NCBI GenBank assembly: GCA_964639935.1
Contig: CAZXGT010000002.1
Span: forward strand, 20,282-84,281
Direction: 5' to 3'
Length of the DNA: 64,000 bases
Source: CALNYS01 sp964639935
GTDB lineage: Bacteria > Planctomycetota > Phycisphaerae > Phycisphaerales > UBA1924
Under the pieces are notes generated by a model. That model had not been told where the DNA came from, made no database searches, and saw only the letters and a list, made by a program, of their open reading frames with translations. Each line of letters opens with the position of its first letter. The first letter of the stretch is position 1. Below are positions 16,018 to 25,003 of the stretch, one piece after another. The translations under genes and the position numbers were made by a program.

Positions 16018-16748
16018 GCACGACCGACGCCGCCGGCATCGAAGCCCTCCTTAAAAAGCTCGAGAAGCGCTACAAGAACGCCGAGCCATCGGCGCCCGAA
16101 GACGCGCAGGACCCGGTCGAGCATCTCCTCTGGTCCGCCTTGCTCTGGGACGCGACGCCCCCCAAGGCCCGCGAGGCCTACAAGCGTCTGATCGACGCGG
16201 CCTCGGACCTCAACGAGCTGCGCGTCATGATCCACGACGAGGTCGTCGCGCTCCTCGGCCCCCGCTACCCGCACGTCGACGAGCGGGCGGCCCGGATCCG
16301 CATGGTGCTCAACGACGTCTACAACCGCGAGCACGCGGTCTCGCTCGAGGCGCTCGCGAGAGCGCCGAAGCGAGAGGCGAGGAAGTACCTCGACGAACTC
16401 GACGGCGCCACGACCTTCATCTCCGCACGGACCATGGCCGTCGGGCTCGGGGGGCACGCGATCCCCGTCGACGAGACCCTCCGCCGAAGGCTCATCGAGG
16501 AGGATCTCCTCGACGAGAACGCCGACTGCGCGACGGCCGCGGGCTCGCTCGAACGCGTCATCAAGGCCAGCGACGGACTCAAGGCCATCGCCCTCTTCGA
16601 GGCATGGACCGCCGACGAGTCGGTCGCCCGAAAGCCCGCCTCCGGCGCCAAAAAGACGGCGAAGACGAGCCGCAAGAAGACCCAACGCAAAACGAGCAAG
16701 AAGGCCGCTTCGCGAAAGAAGCCGGCCAAGGGGCGCAAGAGCGATTGA
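16014..16748 (+). CDS. HhH-GPD (endonuclease III-like) protein with Lys-rich tail
   Basis: 244 residues from GTG 16014, overlapping the rbfA stop. The helical core resembles the HhH-GPD glycosylase fold: DPVEHLLWSALLWDATPPKA corresponds to the start helices, and GGHAIPVDETLRRRL corresponds to the VDtHV.R catalytic-Asp region of EndoIII. The usual LPGVGRKTA hairpin with the catalytic Lys is replaced by LDGATTFISARTMA, and the four iron-sulfur cysteines are absent. It is therefore not a standard bifunctional EndoIII; it may be a monofunctional glycosylase or a non-catalytic DNA binder. The last ~35 residues are Lys/Arg/Ser/Thr-rich (KKTAKTSRKKTQRKTSKK), resembling a histone-H1-type tail. Confidence 0.75.
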   Translation: MSTTDAAGIEALLKKLEKRYKNAEPSAPEDAQDPVEHLLWSALLWDATPPKAREAYKRLIDAASDLNELRVMIHDEVVALLGPRYPHVDERAARIRMVLNDVYNREHAVSLEALARAPKREARKYLDELDGATTFISARTMAVGLGGHAIPVDETLRRRLIEEDLLDENADCATAAGSLERVIKASDGLKAIALFEAWTADESVARKPASGAKKTAKTSRKKTQRKTSKKAASRKKPAKGRKSD

Positions 16749-16830
16749 ACGAACCGCCGCGGCTCGCTCGCGTCTTGACATGATGACCGTTGAATGCCCG
16801 CCCCGCGTCCGGGGCCGCCGGAGGAGTTTC

Positions 16831-19800
16831 ATGCAAGCCGCCGCCAAGCCCGCTCTCGCGATTCTTCTCATCTCTCTCGCCGGCGTGCCCCACGGCTGCT
16901 CATCGAGTCCCGTGACGAGCGCAGGGCTCGCGGCCGAGGCGGCCCGGGAAAAGCCGCGGGCGGACGCCTCGTTCATCGACGCCCCGATCCCCCCGGGCGT
17001 GCCCGCCGAGCTCGTCGCCCCGGCGCCGGAGACGCCGGAGCTTCGGCTGACGCTCGAAGAGATCCGCGACGCCCTCCCCGCTCCCGAGCCCGCCCGCGCG
17101 GCGAGCGACGAGCCATCGAAGCCGGCGCTTGCGCTGTACGTCAGGGGTCGAGCCGCGCTGCTCGACGGCGATCTCGAGCGCGCGATCGAGCTGCTCGAGG
17201 AGTCCGTCGCCGAAGACCCCGCCGCGGCGGCCGCGTGGCGCGATCTCGGCGAGGCCCGGCGTCAGGCGGGCGACCGCTTCGCCGCCGACGCCGCCCATCG
17301 CGAGGCGCTCGCGGTCAACCCGTTTGAACGCCGGAGCCTGCTGCGACTCGGCCTCGAAGCCGCGGATCGGCGAGAGTTCGCTCGAGCGGTCGAGCTTCTG
17401 AGCCGCATCGATCTGGCCGAGCACCCGGGCGATCCCGCCGAGCGATTCCTGATCTGGTCGACCCTTGGGCGCGCGCTCATCGAGACGGGGCATCTCGCGG
17501 CGGGCGCCGACCTGATGGCGCGCGGGATGGACGTGCCCGACCGCTTCACGCGGCCCACGATCTTCGCCGACGAGCTCGAGCGGCTCTACCGCGACCGCGC
17601 GGGCGCATGGCGCGAGATCGGCGACGCCTACGCCCGGCTGGACGCCCCGCTGCGGGCGCTCGAGGCCTACGAGCGGGCGTCGCGGTACCCGTCGTTCGAT
17701 CCGGTCGGGCTGCTCGCGCGACGGCTCTACGCGCTGGTCGGGCTCGGGCGACCGGCGGCGGCGGCCGAGGCGCTGTTCGAGGCGATCACCGGCGAGGACG
17801 ACGGCGATTTCACGCTCGAGGATCGCCACGTGCAGCTCATCGGCTACGTCGCGGGCGCCGGCTCGCGCGCACAGCTCGGGCGCGCGATGGAGGGCAAGCT
17901 GACCGAGCTTGCGGCCGAGCTGCCCGAGAGCGAGCGGGCCTCTCTCGCCTCGCGCCTGGCGCTCGCACGATCCGCGGCGCTCCCGGATCGCGAGGCGGCG
18001 CGGGTGCTTCGCGAGCGGCTCGCCGAGGAACCGGGCGATTCCGCCGCCGTGTCCGCCCTGCTCTCGCGAACGGGAGCCGATGACCCCGCCTCGCTGGCCC
18101 GCCAGATCGCGACGCTTATCGAAACAAGCCCGCTCAACGAGCGGTCCTACGTCGCCGCGGCGATCCGCCTCGCCGGGGGCGCCGGCCCGCTGCTCGAAGC
18201 GGTGCCCGAGCGCCCGCGCGACGCGTCCCTCGGGCTCCTGCGCGCTCGGCTGCTGAAGACCCTCGGGCGCGACGCCGAAGCCGAGCGCGTGCTGGTCTCC
18301 CTCGTGGAGCGTCGCCCGGACTCCGCCGCCGCCGTCAGCGCGCTCGCCGAGCTCTACATCTCGCAGCGGCGGCTCGACGAGGCCTCAGCGGCGATCGATC
18401 GCCTCGACCCCAACGCCGGCGAGCCCGCTCTGATCGCCAAAGCGCAGGCGCTCGCGAGCGTCGGGCGGCTCGATGAGGGCGTCGAGCTGCTCCGGCGGGC
18501 CGCGAGCGAGCCCGACGCGACGGCGCTCGTCGCCTATCGGCTCGGGCAGCTCTACGAGCAGTCCGGCGCCAACGAGCGCGCGGCCGAGCGGTACGAGCAG
18601 GCCGCGCGGATCAATCCGCGGCTCGAGGAGCCCCACGCGGCGCTCATCCGTCTCTACAACCGGACCGGCCCGCTCGCCGACCGTCAGCGCCTCTTCGCCG
18701 CCGTCCGCGACCTCCGCGAGCATATCCCCTCCGCGAGAACGCTCCGGTGGCTCCGGGCGCAGGAGCTGGCGACGACCGGGCAGTACGGCGCCGCGGAGCG
18801 CGCGCTGCGCGATCTCGCGGAAGAACGCGACGACCCGCTCGTCACCCGGGCGCTCGTCTCGGTGTGGCTCGCGACCGGCTCGTCCGACGAAGCCGAGGCG
18901 TGGCTGCGCGAGCAGCTCGAATCGCGCCCCAGCGATTCCTCGCTCATCGCGCAGCTGGCGCGCGCTCTCTCGGCGCAGAGCCGGCACGAGGAGGCCGCCG
19001 AGATCCTCCGAGAGCAGCTTCAGCGCCGGCCGGGCGACTCGGCCATCTCCATACGCCTCGAGACCCTGCTGCGCGACGCGCTCGACCGACCCGACGAAGC
19101 CGACGAGCTCACGCTGCAGCGACTCGAGGCCGCGCCGCGAACGATCGCCTCGGCGGTGCAGGAGGCCAACGCGCACCTTCGGCAAGACCGACCGAACGCC
19201 GCGTCCCGGGCGGCGCTCGCGGCGCTCGAATCAGCGCGGCGCCTCGGCGCGGCGCCGACGCCCAATGAACGAAACGCCATGCTCGCCGTCGCCCAGCGGA
19301 TCGCCGCGGCGGCCCAGAAGGAACCAGCACTCGAGACGCCCGCGATCGAGATCATCAACGAGCTCGAGGCGTTCGGAGAGCCCCTGCCCGAAGCCGCGCA
19401 CCGTCTCCGCACCCTGCTTCTGATTCAGGCCGAGGCCTCGACCGACCGCATCATCGCAAGCATCGCCAGCGCCTACGAGGACGCCCCGGCGGAATCCGAC
19501 GCCACAACGACCGCAGCGGTGCAGTCACTCGTGCAGTCCCGCCCGGACGCGGCGCTCGCGGTCGTCGAGACGGCCGCCCGCGTCTCCCCGAGCCTCTCCC
19601 AGCGGCTCGCGACGCTCTGGGTCGGCATCCTCGCGCAGGTCACCGACGTCGACAGCTCCGCCGCGCTGCTCGAAACGCTCGTCGACCGCGAGGCGGCGCG
19701 GCGCACCGCGTCGCAAACCCTCGGCGAGCAGAACCGGTTTGCGCAGATGAGCCAGCGCGAATCGGCGGCGGCCATCGGCTTCGCGCTCGCCTCGGCCGCC

Positions 19801-20430
19801 TCCTCTCGCGACGAGCAGCCCCAGGCGATGGACCTCTACCGCCTCACGCTCGAGTTCAACCCGGACCACGCGATGGCCGGGAACAATCTCGGCTACCAGC
19901 TCCTCATCGACGGCGAGGTCGAGGAGGCGGCGCCGATCATCGAGCGAGCCTACGCCAGCGACTCCGAATCCCCGGCGATCATCGACTCCTACGGGTGGCT
20001 GCGCTACATACAGGGCGTGATCGAGGATGAGCGGGACGCGGCGGGCGAGGTCGTGCGCGAGGGAGCGATGTCGATCCTCGGGCGCGCCGTCGAGATCGCG
20101 CTCGCCCAGAACGACGCCGGCCTCTTCGAGCTGCACTCCCATTACGGCGACGCCCTCTGGCGAGCGGGACGACCGGAGGAAGCCGTCGCGCAGTGGCGGG
20201 CGGCGCGGGACGCCGCTCAGGAGATGACCCGCCGCTTCGCCGGCCGGGACCTCCCGTCGTTCATCTCCGAAGCGCTCGAGAGCGCGCAGGCCAGGATCGA
20301 CGCGGCGACCGCGGGCGCCGAACCCCCCATCGCGCCGACCGCCGCGGAACGCCGCAACGCCGAGCGGCGGCCGGACCTCGAGGGCGTCGCGGGCGACGGG
20401 GCCGATGCGCCGCGCGGTCGCAGCTTCTAG
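16831..20430 (+). CDS. very large TPR-repeat lipoprotein
   Basis: 1199 residues from ATG 16831, which is preceded by GGAGGAG 4 nt upstream. The signal peptide ends in a lipobox (GVPHGC), so it is a predicted lipoprotein. Most of the protein is TPR or TPR-like helical pairs, e.g. LDGDLERAIELLEESVAEDP near residue 110 and LGQLYEQSGANERAAERYEQ near 572. A C-terminal set includes PDHAMAGNNLGYQLLIDGEV and IIDSYGWLRYIQGV, which is typical of bacterial TPR proteins with a final NLGY/DSYGW block. The family probably scaffolds envelope or secretion complexes. No partner gene is adjacent, so the role is open. yebC follows by 45 nt. Confidence 0.88.
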   Translation: MQAAAKPALAILLISLAGVPHGCSSSPVTSAGLAAEAAREKPRADASFIDAPIPPGVPAELVAPAPETPELRLTLEEIRDALPAPEPARAASDEPSKPALALYVRGRAALLDGDLERAIELLEESVAEDPAAAAAWRDLGEARRQAGDRFAADAAHREALAVNPFERRSLLRLGLEAADRREFARAVELLSRIDLAEHPGDPAERFLIWSTLGRALIETGHLAAGADLMARGMDVPDRFTRPTIFADELERLYRDRAGAWREIGDAYARLDAPLRALEAYERASRYPSFDPVGLLARRLYALVGLGRPAAAAEALFEAITGEDDGDFTLEDRHVQLIGYVAGAGSRAQLGRAMEGKLTELAAELPESERASLASRLALARSAALPDREAARVLRERLAEEPGDSAAVSALLSRTGADDPASLARQIATLIETSPLNERSYVAAAIRLAGGAGPLLEAVPERPRDASLGLLRARLLKTLGRDAEAERVLVSLVERRPDSAAAVSALAELYISQRRLDEASAAIDRLDPNAGEPALIAKAQALASVGRLDEGVELLRRAASEPDATALVAYRLGQLYEQSGANERAAERYEQAARINPRLEEPHAALIRLYNRTGPLADRQRLFAAVRDLREHIPSARTLRWLRAQELATTGQYGAAERALRDLAEERDDPLVTRALVSVWLATGSSDEAEAWLREQLESRPSDSSLIAQLARALSAQSRHEEAAEILREQLQRRPGDSAISIRLETLLRDALDRPDEADELTLQRLEAAPRTIASAVQEANAHLRQDRPNAASRAALAALESARRLGAAPTPNERNAMLAVAQRIAAAAQKEPALETPAIEIINELEAFGEPLPEAAHRLRTLLLIQAEASTDRIIASIASAYEDAPAESDATTTAAVQSLVQSRPDAALAVVETAARVSPSLSQRLATLWVGILAQVTDVDSSAALLETLVDREAARRTASQTLGEQNRFAQMSQRESAAAIGFALASAASSRDEQPQAMDLYRLTLEFNPDHAMAGNNLGYQLLIDGEVEEAAPIIERAYASDSESPAIIDSYGWLRYIQGVIEDERDAAGEVVREGAMSILGRAVEIALAQNDAGLFELHSHYGDALWRAGRPEEAVAQWRAARDAAQEMTRRFAGRDLPSFISEALESAQARIDAATAGAEPPIAPTAAERRNAERRPDLEGVAGDGADAPRGRSF

Positions 20431-20475
20431 ACTCCCTCTCGCAACCACCCAACGCACTCTCGGAGACGCACACCG

Positions 20476-21222
20476 ATGGCCGGTCATAGCAAATGGGCGA
20501 ACATCAAGCACCGCAAGGCGCGCCAGGACGCCGCCAAGGGCAAGATCTGGAGCAAGTGCTCCAAGGCGATCATCGTCGCCGCCAAGCAGGGCGGGCCTGA
20601 CCCCGACGCCAACCTCGCCCTCCGCTACGCCATCGACGAGGCCAAGAGCGCGAACGTCCCCAAGGACAACATCGAGCGAGCCATCAAGAAGGGCGCGGGC
20701 GCCTCCGAGGGCGAGGACTACGAGGCCATCCGCTACGAGGGCTACGGCGCCGGCGGCGTCGCCGTCATCGTCGACGCCCTCACCGACAACCGCGCCCGCA
20801 CCGCCCCCGAGGTTCGCTCCACCTTCGGCAAGTACGGCGGCAACCTCGGGGCCAACGGCTGCGTCGCCTTCATGTTCGAGCAGCGCGGCGTCATCACCAT
20901 CGATGAGAACTCCATCGGCGAGGAGAAGCTCATGGAGATCGCCGTTGAGGCCGGCGCCGAGGACATCGAGAAGGACGACGGCTACTGGACCATCACCACC
21001 GATCCGACCGAGTACCTCGACGTCAAGGCGGCAATCGACGGGGCCGGCCTTGAGACCGAGTCCTCAGGCGTCACCATGATCGCCACCAACACCGCCGAGC
21101 TCAGCGTCGCCGACGCCGGCAAGGTGATGAAGCTTATCGAGGCGCTCGAGGACCTCGACGACGTGCAGAAGGTCTACACCAACGCCGAGTTCACCGACGA
21201 GCAGCTCGCCGCGATGGAGTGA
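20476..21222 (+). CDS. yebC: YebC/PmpR-family transcription/translation regulator
   Basis: 248 residues opening with the diagnostic AGHSKWANIKHRKARQDAAK. The internal motifs YEGYGAGGVAVIVDALTDNR and GCVAFMFEQRGVI are also typical. The family includes DNA-binding regulators such as PmpR and proteins that relieve ribosome stalling at proline stretches. Which activity applies here cannot be read from sequence. The gene is close behind the TPR lipoprotein gene and converges on cheV. A short GC-rich hairpin lies just past the stop. Confidence 0.95.
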   Translation: MAGHSKWANIKHRKARQDAAKGKIWSKCSKAIIVAAKQGGPDPDANLALRYAIDEAKSANVPKDNIERAIKKGAGASEGEDYEAIRYEGYGAGGVAVIVDALTDNRARTAPEVRSTFGKYGGNLGANGCVAFMFEQRGVITIDENSIGEEKLMEIAVEAGAEDIEKDDGYWTITTDPTEYLDVKAAIDGAGLETESSGVTMIATNTAELSVADAGKVMKLIEALEDLDDVQKVYTNAEFTDEQLAAME

Positions 21223-21224
21223 GC

Positions 21225-21244
21225 CGGCGGGCGCTCTCCCGCCG
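21225..21244. terminator. short hairpin between converging yebC and cheV
   Basis: CGGCGGG and CCCGCCG form a perfect 7-bp stem with a 6-nt loop just after the yebC stop. There is no U-run on either strand. Its place between two converging genes suggests a weak or factor-assisted terminator. Confidence 0.4.
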
Positions 21245-21279
21245 CGGCCGCCCTCGTCCCAATCGAAGAGCTCGTCCGC

Positions 21280-22278
21280 CTACGCCGCCTTCGCGGCCGG
21301 CGGTCCCTCGCCCGCCGCGTCCTCGATCGGCAGCCCCTTGATCAGCTTGTCGATCATCACCACCACGTCCGCCAGCTCGGGCTTGGCCACCTGGTGATCC
21401 GCCCCGACCTGGCGGCCCTTCTTCAGGTTGTCGCTGCTGATGAGCGAGGAAAAGAGCATCACCGGGATGTCCTTGTAGTCCGGATTGTCCTTCACCAGCT
21501 TGCACAGGTGCAGCCCGTCCATGCCCGGCATCTCGATGTCGCTCACGATCGCCGCGATCGGCTCAGGGGTGACGCCCTCGGGGTGCGGGCCGTTGATCGC
21601 GCGCCAGGCGGCCTCGCCGTCGCCGTAGATCTCCACGCCGACATAGCCCGACGCGTGGAGCACCGCGCGGAGGCGGTCGCGCATGAAGCGGGAGTCCTCC
21701 GCGAGGATCACGCGCTGGCTCTCGCGCTCGACGCCCAGCTCGTTGGGCACGCTCTCGACGTGCAGCTTCTCCTCCACGCTCACCTCATCGGCGATCGATT
21801 CAAAGTCGAGCATCAGCACCAGCCGGTCCTCGAGATCGATCACCCCCGTGATGACGCCGACGTTCTCGTCGCCCACCTCGGGCGCCGGACGAACCGCCGA
21901 CCAGCTCATCCGGCGGATCTGATCCACGGCGTCCACGAGGAAGCCCACCTGCATGTTGTTGAACTCGCAGATGATCACCCGGCCGTCGAAGGAGCCCAAG
22001 CTCTCAAGCGTCAGTCGCTCGCGAACGCCCAGATGACCGGAGAGGTCGACCATGGGCACGAGCGAGCCGCGGATATTGAACATCCCGACGATGCCCTCGG
22101 GGCTCTCGGGCGAGCGGGTCGCGCTCGGCGGGAGGATCACCTCGCGGACCTTCGCCACGTTGATCCCGTACCACCCCTCGCCGAGGCGAAAGACGAGCAC
22201 CTCGAGCTCGTTGGATCCCGCGTCGAGGAGGATCTCCGACTGCACGCCGCTGGCGCCCGACCTGGTCTCACTCGGCAT
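21280..22278 (-). CDS. cheV: CheV-type chemotaxis coupling protein (CheW domain + receiver)
   Basis: 332 residues from ATG 22278, chosen over GTG 22287 because AGGTGG lies 5 nt before it. Residues ~20-165 form a CheW domain (LEVLVFRLGEGWYGINVAKV, GIVGMFNIRGSLVPMVDL). Residues ~190-315 form a response-regulator receiver (RVILAEDSRFMRDRLRAVL) with the phosphoacceptor Asp in IVSDIEMPGMDG near residue 247 and Lys in VAKPEL. CheV links chemoreceptors to CheA and tunes the array by phosphorylation. It has no other chemotaxis gene beside it; with fliM elsewhere in this window it indicates a flagellar chemotaxis system. Confidence 0.92.
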   Translation of the reverse strand: MPSETRSGASGVQSEILLDAGSNELEVLVFRLGEGWYGINVAKVREVILPPSATRSPESPEGIVGMFNIRGSLVPMVDLSGHLGVRERLTLESLGSFDGRVIICEFNNMQVGFLVDAVDQIRRMSWSAVRPAPEVGDENVGVITGVIDLEDRLVLMLDFESIADEVSVEEKLHVESVPNELGVERESQRVILAEDSRFMRDRLRAVLHASGYVGVEIYGDGEAAWRAINGPHPEGVTPEPIAAIVSDIEMPGMDGLHLCKLVKDNPDYKDIPVMLFSSLISSDNLKKGRQVGADHQVAKPELADVVVMIDKLIKGLPIEDAAGEGPPAAKAA

Positions 22279-22376
22279 CGCACCCACCTTTCCGAAAGAG
22301 CGTTTCCACGCCTCGGAGATCGGCCCGCGAAGGGCGCGGCTTCACCGAGATCAGGCGAGAGCCACATCCCTGGGTG

Positions 22377-22985
22377 TCATGAGCCGGGCTGGGCGAGAAG
22401 CTCGTCGACGGCGCCGCGGAACTCCGGATCGCTCGGACGGGTGCGGGGGCCGAACATCGCCACGACGTTACCGGACCGATCCACCATGTACTTCTGGAAG
22501 TTCCACTTCACCGGACCGCCCACCGGCGCCGGCTGCCCGGTGAGCTTCGCGTAGAGCGGGTGCGTGTCCTTCCCCTTCACCGAGATCTTCGAGAACATCG
22601 GGAAGGTCACGTCGAAGTTCGCCTCGCAGAACCGCTTGATCTCAAGGTCAGACCCCGGCTCCTGGCCCATGAAGTCGTTGGCCGGGAACCCGAGCACCAC
22701 AAGCCCGTCGTCCTTCTTTTCCCGATAGAGCGCCTCAAGCCCCTTGTACTGCGGCGTCAGGCCGCACCGGCTCGCGGTGTTGACCATCACGAGCACCTTG
22801 CCGCGATACCGCTCGAGGTCGACCGACTCGCCCTCGATGTCGGTCATCGTGAAGCTCAGGACGTCGGCGTCCTTCGCGGGCTCGATCGGGCCGTCGCCAA
22901 AGGCGATGGTCGAGCAGGCGACGAGGACGATCACGCCGACCACCCCGCCGAGAGCAACAAGAACTTTGGACATCATGGGAGCCAT
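22377..22985 (-). CDS. glutathione peroxidase family protein (exported)
   Basis: 202 residues from ATG 22985, with GGAG 6 nt upstream. The N-terminus has a hydrophobic segment ending in a possible lipobox (VIVLVAC), so it is probably a lipoprotein or periplasmic. The peroxidase motifs follow: VNTASRCGLTPQYKGLEALY with the peroxidatic residue as Cys, not Sec; GFPANDFMGQEPG; and WNFQKYMVD. The Cys, Gln/Asn and Trp residues of the catalytic set are present. Bacterial members reduce hydroperoxides, usually with thioredoxin. The gene diverges from the queD-like gene with only about 50 nt between starts. Confidence 0.92.
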   Translation of the reverse strand: MAPMMSKVLVALGGVVGVIVLVACSTIAFGDGPIEPAKDADVLSFTMTDIEGESVDLERYRGKVLVMVNTASRCGLTPQYKGLEALYREKKDDGLVVLGFPANDFMGQEPGSDLEIKRFCEANFDVTFPMFSKISVKGKDTHPLYAKLTGQPAPVGGPVKWNFQKYMVDRSGNVVAMFGPRTRPSDPEFRGAVDELLAQPGS

Positions 22986-23023
22986 GCCGATCTCCTTTCG
23001 CTCGATTCTAGCCCGGGCCGGCC

Positions 23024-23029
23024 TACGAT
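23024..23029 (+). promoter_or_regulatory. -10-like TACGAT before the queD-like gene
   Basis: TACGAT ends 5 nt before GTG 23035, in the short space between divergent starts. It fits a TAnnnT -10 box for a leaderless transcript and helps choose the GTG start. No -35 box is obvious. Confidence 0.35.
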
Positions 23030-23034
23030 CGATC

Positions 23035-23871
23035 GTGTTTACCCTCGAACGCACCGTCCGATTCGCCGTCAACCCCGCCGGGGATTCGCTCGCCGGGCTG
23101 GATCCGAGCGACCGCGACCCGAACGGGTACGCGGGAGTTCCCGCGATGCGCGGCCTCGGCGCCCACTACGAGCTCGACATCGCCTGCAGGGGCGAGCCGG
23201 ACGCCGTGACCGGGTATCTCATCTCGATCACCGACATCGACAAGGCCGCGCGGGCTCGCGCGATCCCGCTCATCGCCGAGGCCGCGCGGGAGCGACCGGC
23301 GACCGATCCCGGCGATCTCCTGCCGTCGCTCTTTGCCGCGCTCTCGGAGCCGCTCGCCGAGCACGGAGCGAGCCTCTCGCGTCTCCGCTGGCGGCTCTCA
23401 CCCTTCTACAATGTCGAGATGACCAGCGCCAACCAAACCGACGTCACGATCCGCCAGCGCTTCGAGTTCGCCGCAGCGCACCGACTTCACTCCCCGGAGA
23501 TGACCGACGAGGAGAACCAGCGCGTCTACGGCAAGTGCAACAACCCCTCGGGCCACGGGCACAACTATGTGCTCGAGCCCGCGGTGCGCGTGCCGCTCGA
23601 GGGCGCCGACCGCCTCGACCTCCCTACGCTCGAGCGCCTCGTCGAGACGCATGTGCTGAACCGGTTCGATCACAAGCATCTCAACAGGGATCTGCCCGAC
23701 TTCTCCGGCGAGGTTCCGTCGGTCGAGCGCATCGCCAAGCGCTGCTACGAGCTGCTGGCGCCCCCCGTTGAGAGCGCGGGCGGAACGCTCGACTCGCTCA
23801 CGGTGTGGGAGACCGAGAAGACCTCCTGCACCTACGCCCCGGCGCCCAGGGCTGAAACCGCTGCAATCTGA
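23035..23871 (+). CDS. two-domain 6-pyruvoyl-tetrahydropterin/6-carboxytetrahydropterin synthase-like protein
   Basis: 278 residues from GTG 23035; an upstream in-frame ATG at 22984 would overlap the divergent peroxidase start. The C-terminal half is a complete PTPS/QueD domain: zinc histidines in FAAAHRLH and SGHGHNY, Cys in GKCNNP, FDHKHLN, and the substrate-binding Glu in VWETEKTS. QueD converts 7,8-dihydroneopterin triphosphate to carboxytetrahydropterin for queuosine; PTPS makes pyruvoyl-tetrahydropterin. The N-terminal ~130 residues look like a second, degenerate copy (GAHYELDIACRG, GYLISITDIDKAA) without the histidine set. Other queuosine genes are not nearby, so the pathway is inferred. 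phhB at 35,495 is another pterin gene in the window. Confidence 0.83.
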   Translation: MFTLERTVRFAVNPAGDSLAGLDPSDRDPNGYAGVPAMRGLGAHYELDIACRGEPDAVTGYLISITDIDKAARARAIPLIAEAARERPATDPGDLLPSLFAALSEPLAEHGASLSRLRWRLSPFYNVEMTSANQTDVTIRQRFEFAAAHRLHSPEMTDEENQRVYGKCNNPSGHGHNYVLEPAVRVPLEGADRLDLPTLERLVETHVLNRFDHKHLNRDLPDFSGEVPSVERIAKRCYELLAPPVESAGGTLDSLTVWETEKTSCTYAPAPRAETAAI

Positions 23872-23947
23872 CGCCGAACGAGCTCTTGAAGAAATCTGAA
23901 TCGCCCGTCCCCCCGCTCGTTCATCCTCGCCGCGAAAGTGTGCTGGC

Positions 23948-24574
23948 ATGACCGCTCTCATCCTCGCCAGCCGATCCCCTCGCCGCCGCGAGCTGCTCGA
24001 GCGGGCGGGCTTCGCCGCCACCGCCCGCCCCGCGGATCTCGACGACGCCGACCTCACGCCCGCTTCGGCGCCGCCCCGCCACTGGGTCGCCGCGCTCGCC
24101 TATCTCAAGGCCGCCCGCGTCGCTTCGACGCTCGAGGACGACGCGCTCGTGCTTGGGGCCGACACCGTCGTTGTCAAGAATGAACGCATCATCGGCCAGC
24201 CGAGAGACGCCGAGCACGCCCGCTCGATCATCCGCGCGCTCTCCGGCGGCGCGCACACCGTTGCGACCGGCGTCGCGATCCTTCGCCGCGGACGCTCGCG
24301 GACGATCCTCGTCGACCAGGCGCGGGTCGAGGTGGGCGAGATCCCCGACGCCGAGATCGCCCGGTACGTCGATTCGGGCGACTGGCGGGGCAAGGCCGGG
24401 GCCTACAACCTCGCCGAGCGGCAGGCCGCCGGTTGGCCCGTCCGGGAAACCGGCGATCCGGCGACCGTGATGGGCCTTCCCATGCGAAGGCTCGGCCCGA
24501 TTCTGACGCGTCTTTCGCTCCCATCTCAAACCTCCGATACAGTCACGCACGGATCCCCAGCCCCGAAAGCGTGA
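23948..24574 (+). CDS. maf: Maf family nucleoside triphosphate pyrophosphatase
   Basis: 208 residues with the Maf opening LILASRSPRRRELLERAGF, the catalytic Asp region VLGADTVV, and GDWRGKAGAYNLAERQAAGW near residue 139. Maf proteins hydrolyse non-canonical or modified nucleoside triphosphates (dTTP/UTP or m7GTP subclasses), removing the gamma-beta pyrophosphate. The QG.AG pattern is replaced here by KAGAYNLAE, so the subclass is uncertain. A small membrane-protein gene follows by 1 nt. Confidence 0.92.
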   Translation: MTALILASRSPRRRELLERAGFAATARPADLDDADLTPASAPPRHWVAALAYLKAARVASTLEDDALVLGADTVVVKNERIIGQPRDAEHARSIIRALSGGAHTVATGVAILRRGRSRTILVDQARVEVGEIPDAEIARYVDSGDWRGKAGAYNLAERQAAGWPVRETGDPATVMGLPMRRLGPILTRLSLPSQTSDTVTHGSPAPKA

Positions 24575-24575
24575 C

Positions 24576-24995
24576 GTGAGCCCCGCCTTCTCCCCCTGGA
24601 TCATCCTCCCGCTCGCCCTCGTTGCGATGCTCATCGTCTCGGCTCATGTCACGCTGACCCAGGCCTCGGCGGCCCCGCGCAGCCGCAAACGCCTGCGGAT
24701 CGCCAACGGGTGGGTGATGCTCATCACGCTGCCGCTGCTCGCGGCGGGCGTCTCGCTCGTCACGCCCGATCGAAGCCCGCGTCTCTTCGTGCTCACCTGG
24801 ATCGGCGTGGCGCTGCTTCTCACGCTCTCGATCCTTCTCGCCATGCTGGACGCGGCGAACACGGTCCGCCTTGTCCGAGACGAAAAACACCGTCAAGCCA
24901 TTGAGTTCATCAAGGCCCGATACGCGAGCGACCGATTCTCCTCCGAGGAGCCCCCCGGAACCGAGGGGACGAAGGACGCCGGATCCGACTCCTGA
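24576..24995 (+). CDS. small three-helix membrane protein
   Basis: 139 residues from GTG 24576, one base after the maf stop, so translation is probably coupled. Three hydrophobic segments are visible: WIILPLALVAMLIVSAHVTL, WVMLITLPLLAAGVSLV and LTWIGVALLLTLSILLAML. A charged cytoplasmic tail follows (VRDEKHRQAIEFIKARYASD). I do not recognise a family. The context is maf upstream and lpxK 8 nt downstream, so it may belong to an envelope-biogenesis operon. Confidence 0.75.
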   Translation: MSPAFSPWIILPLALVAMLIVSAHVTLTQASAAPRSRKRLRIANGWVMLITLPLLAAGVSLVTPDRSPRLFVLTWIGVALLLTLSILLAMLDAANTVRLVRDEKHRQAIEFIKARYASDRFSSEEPPGTEGTKDAGSDS

Positions 24996-25003
24996 GCCCG
25001 TCA

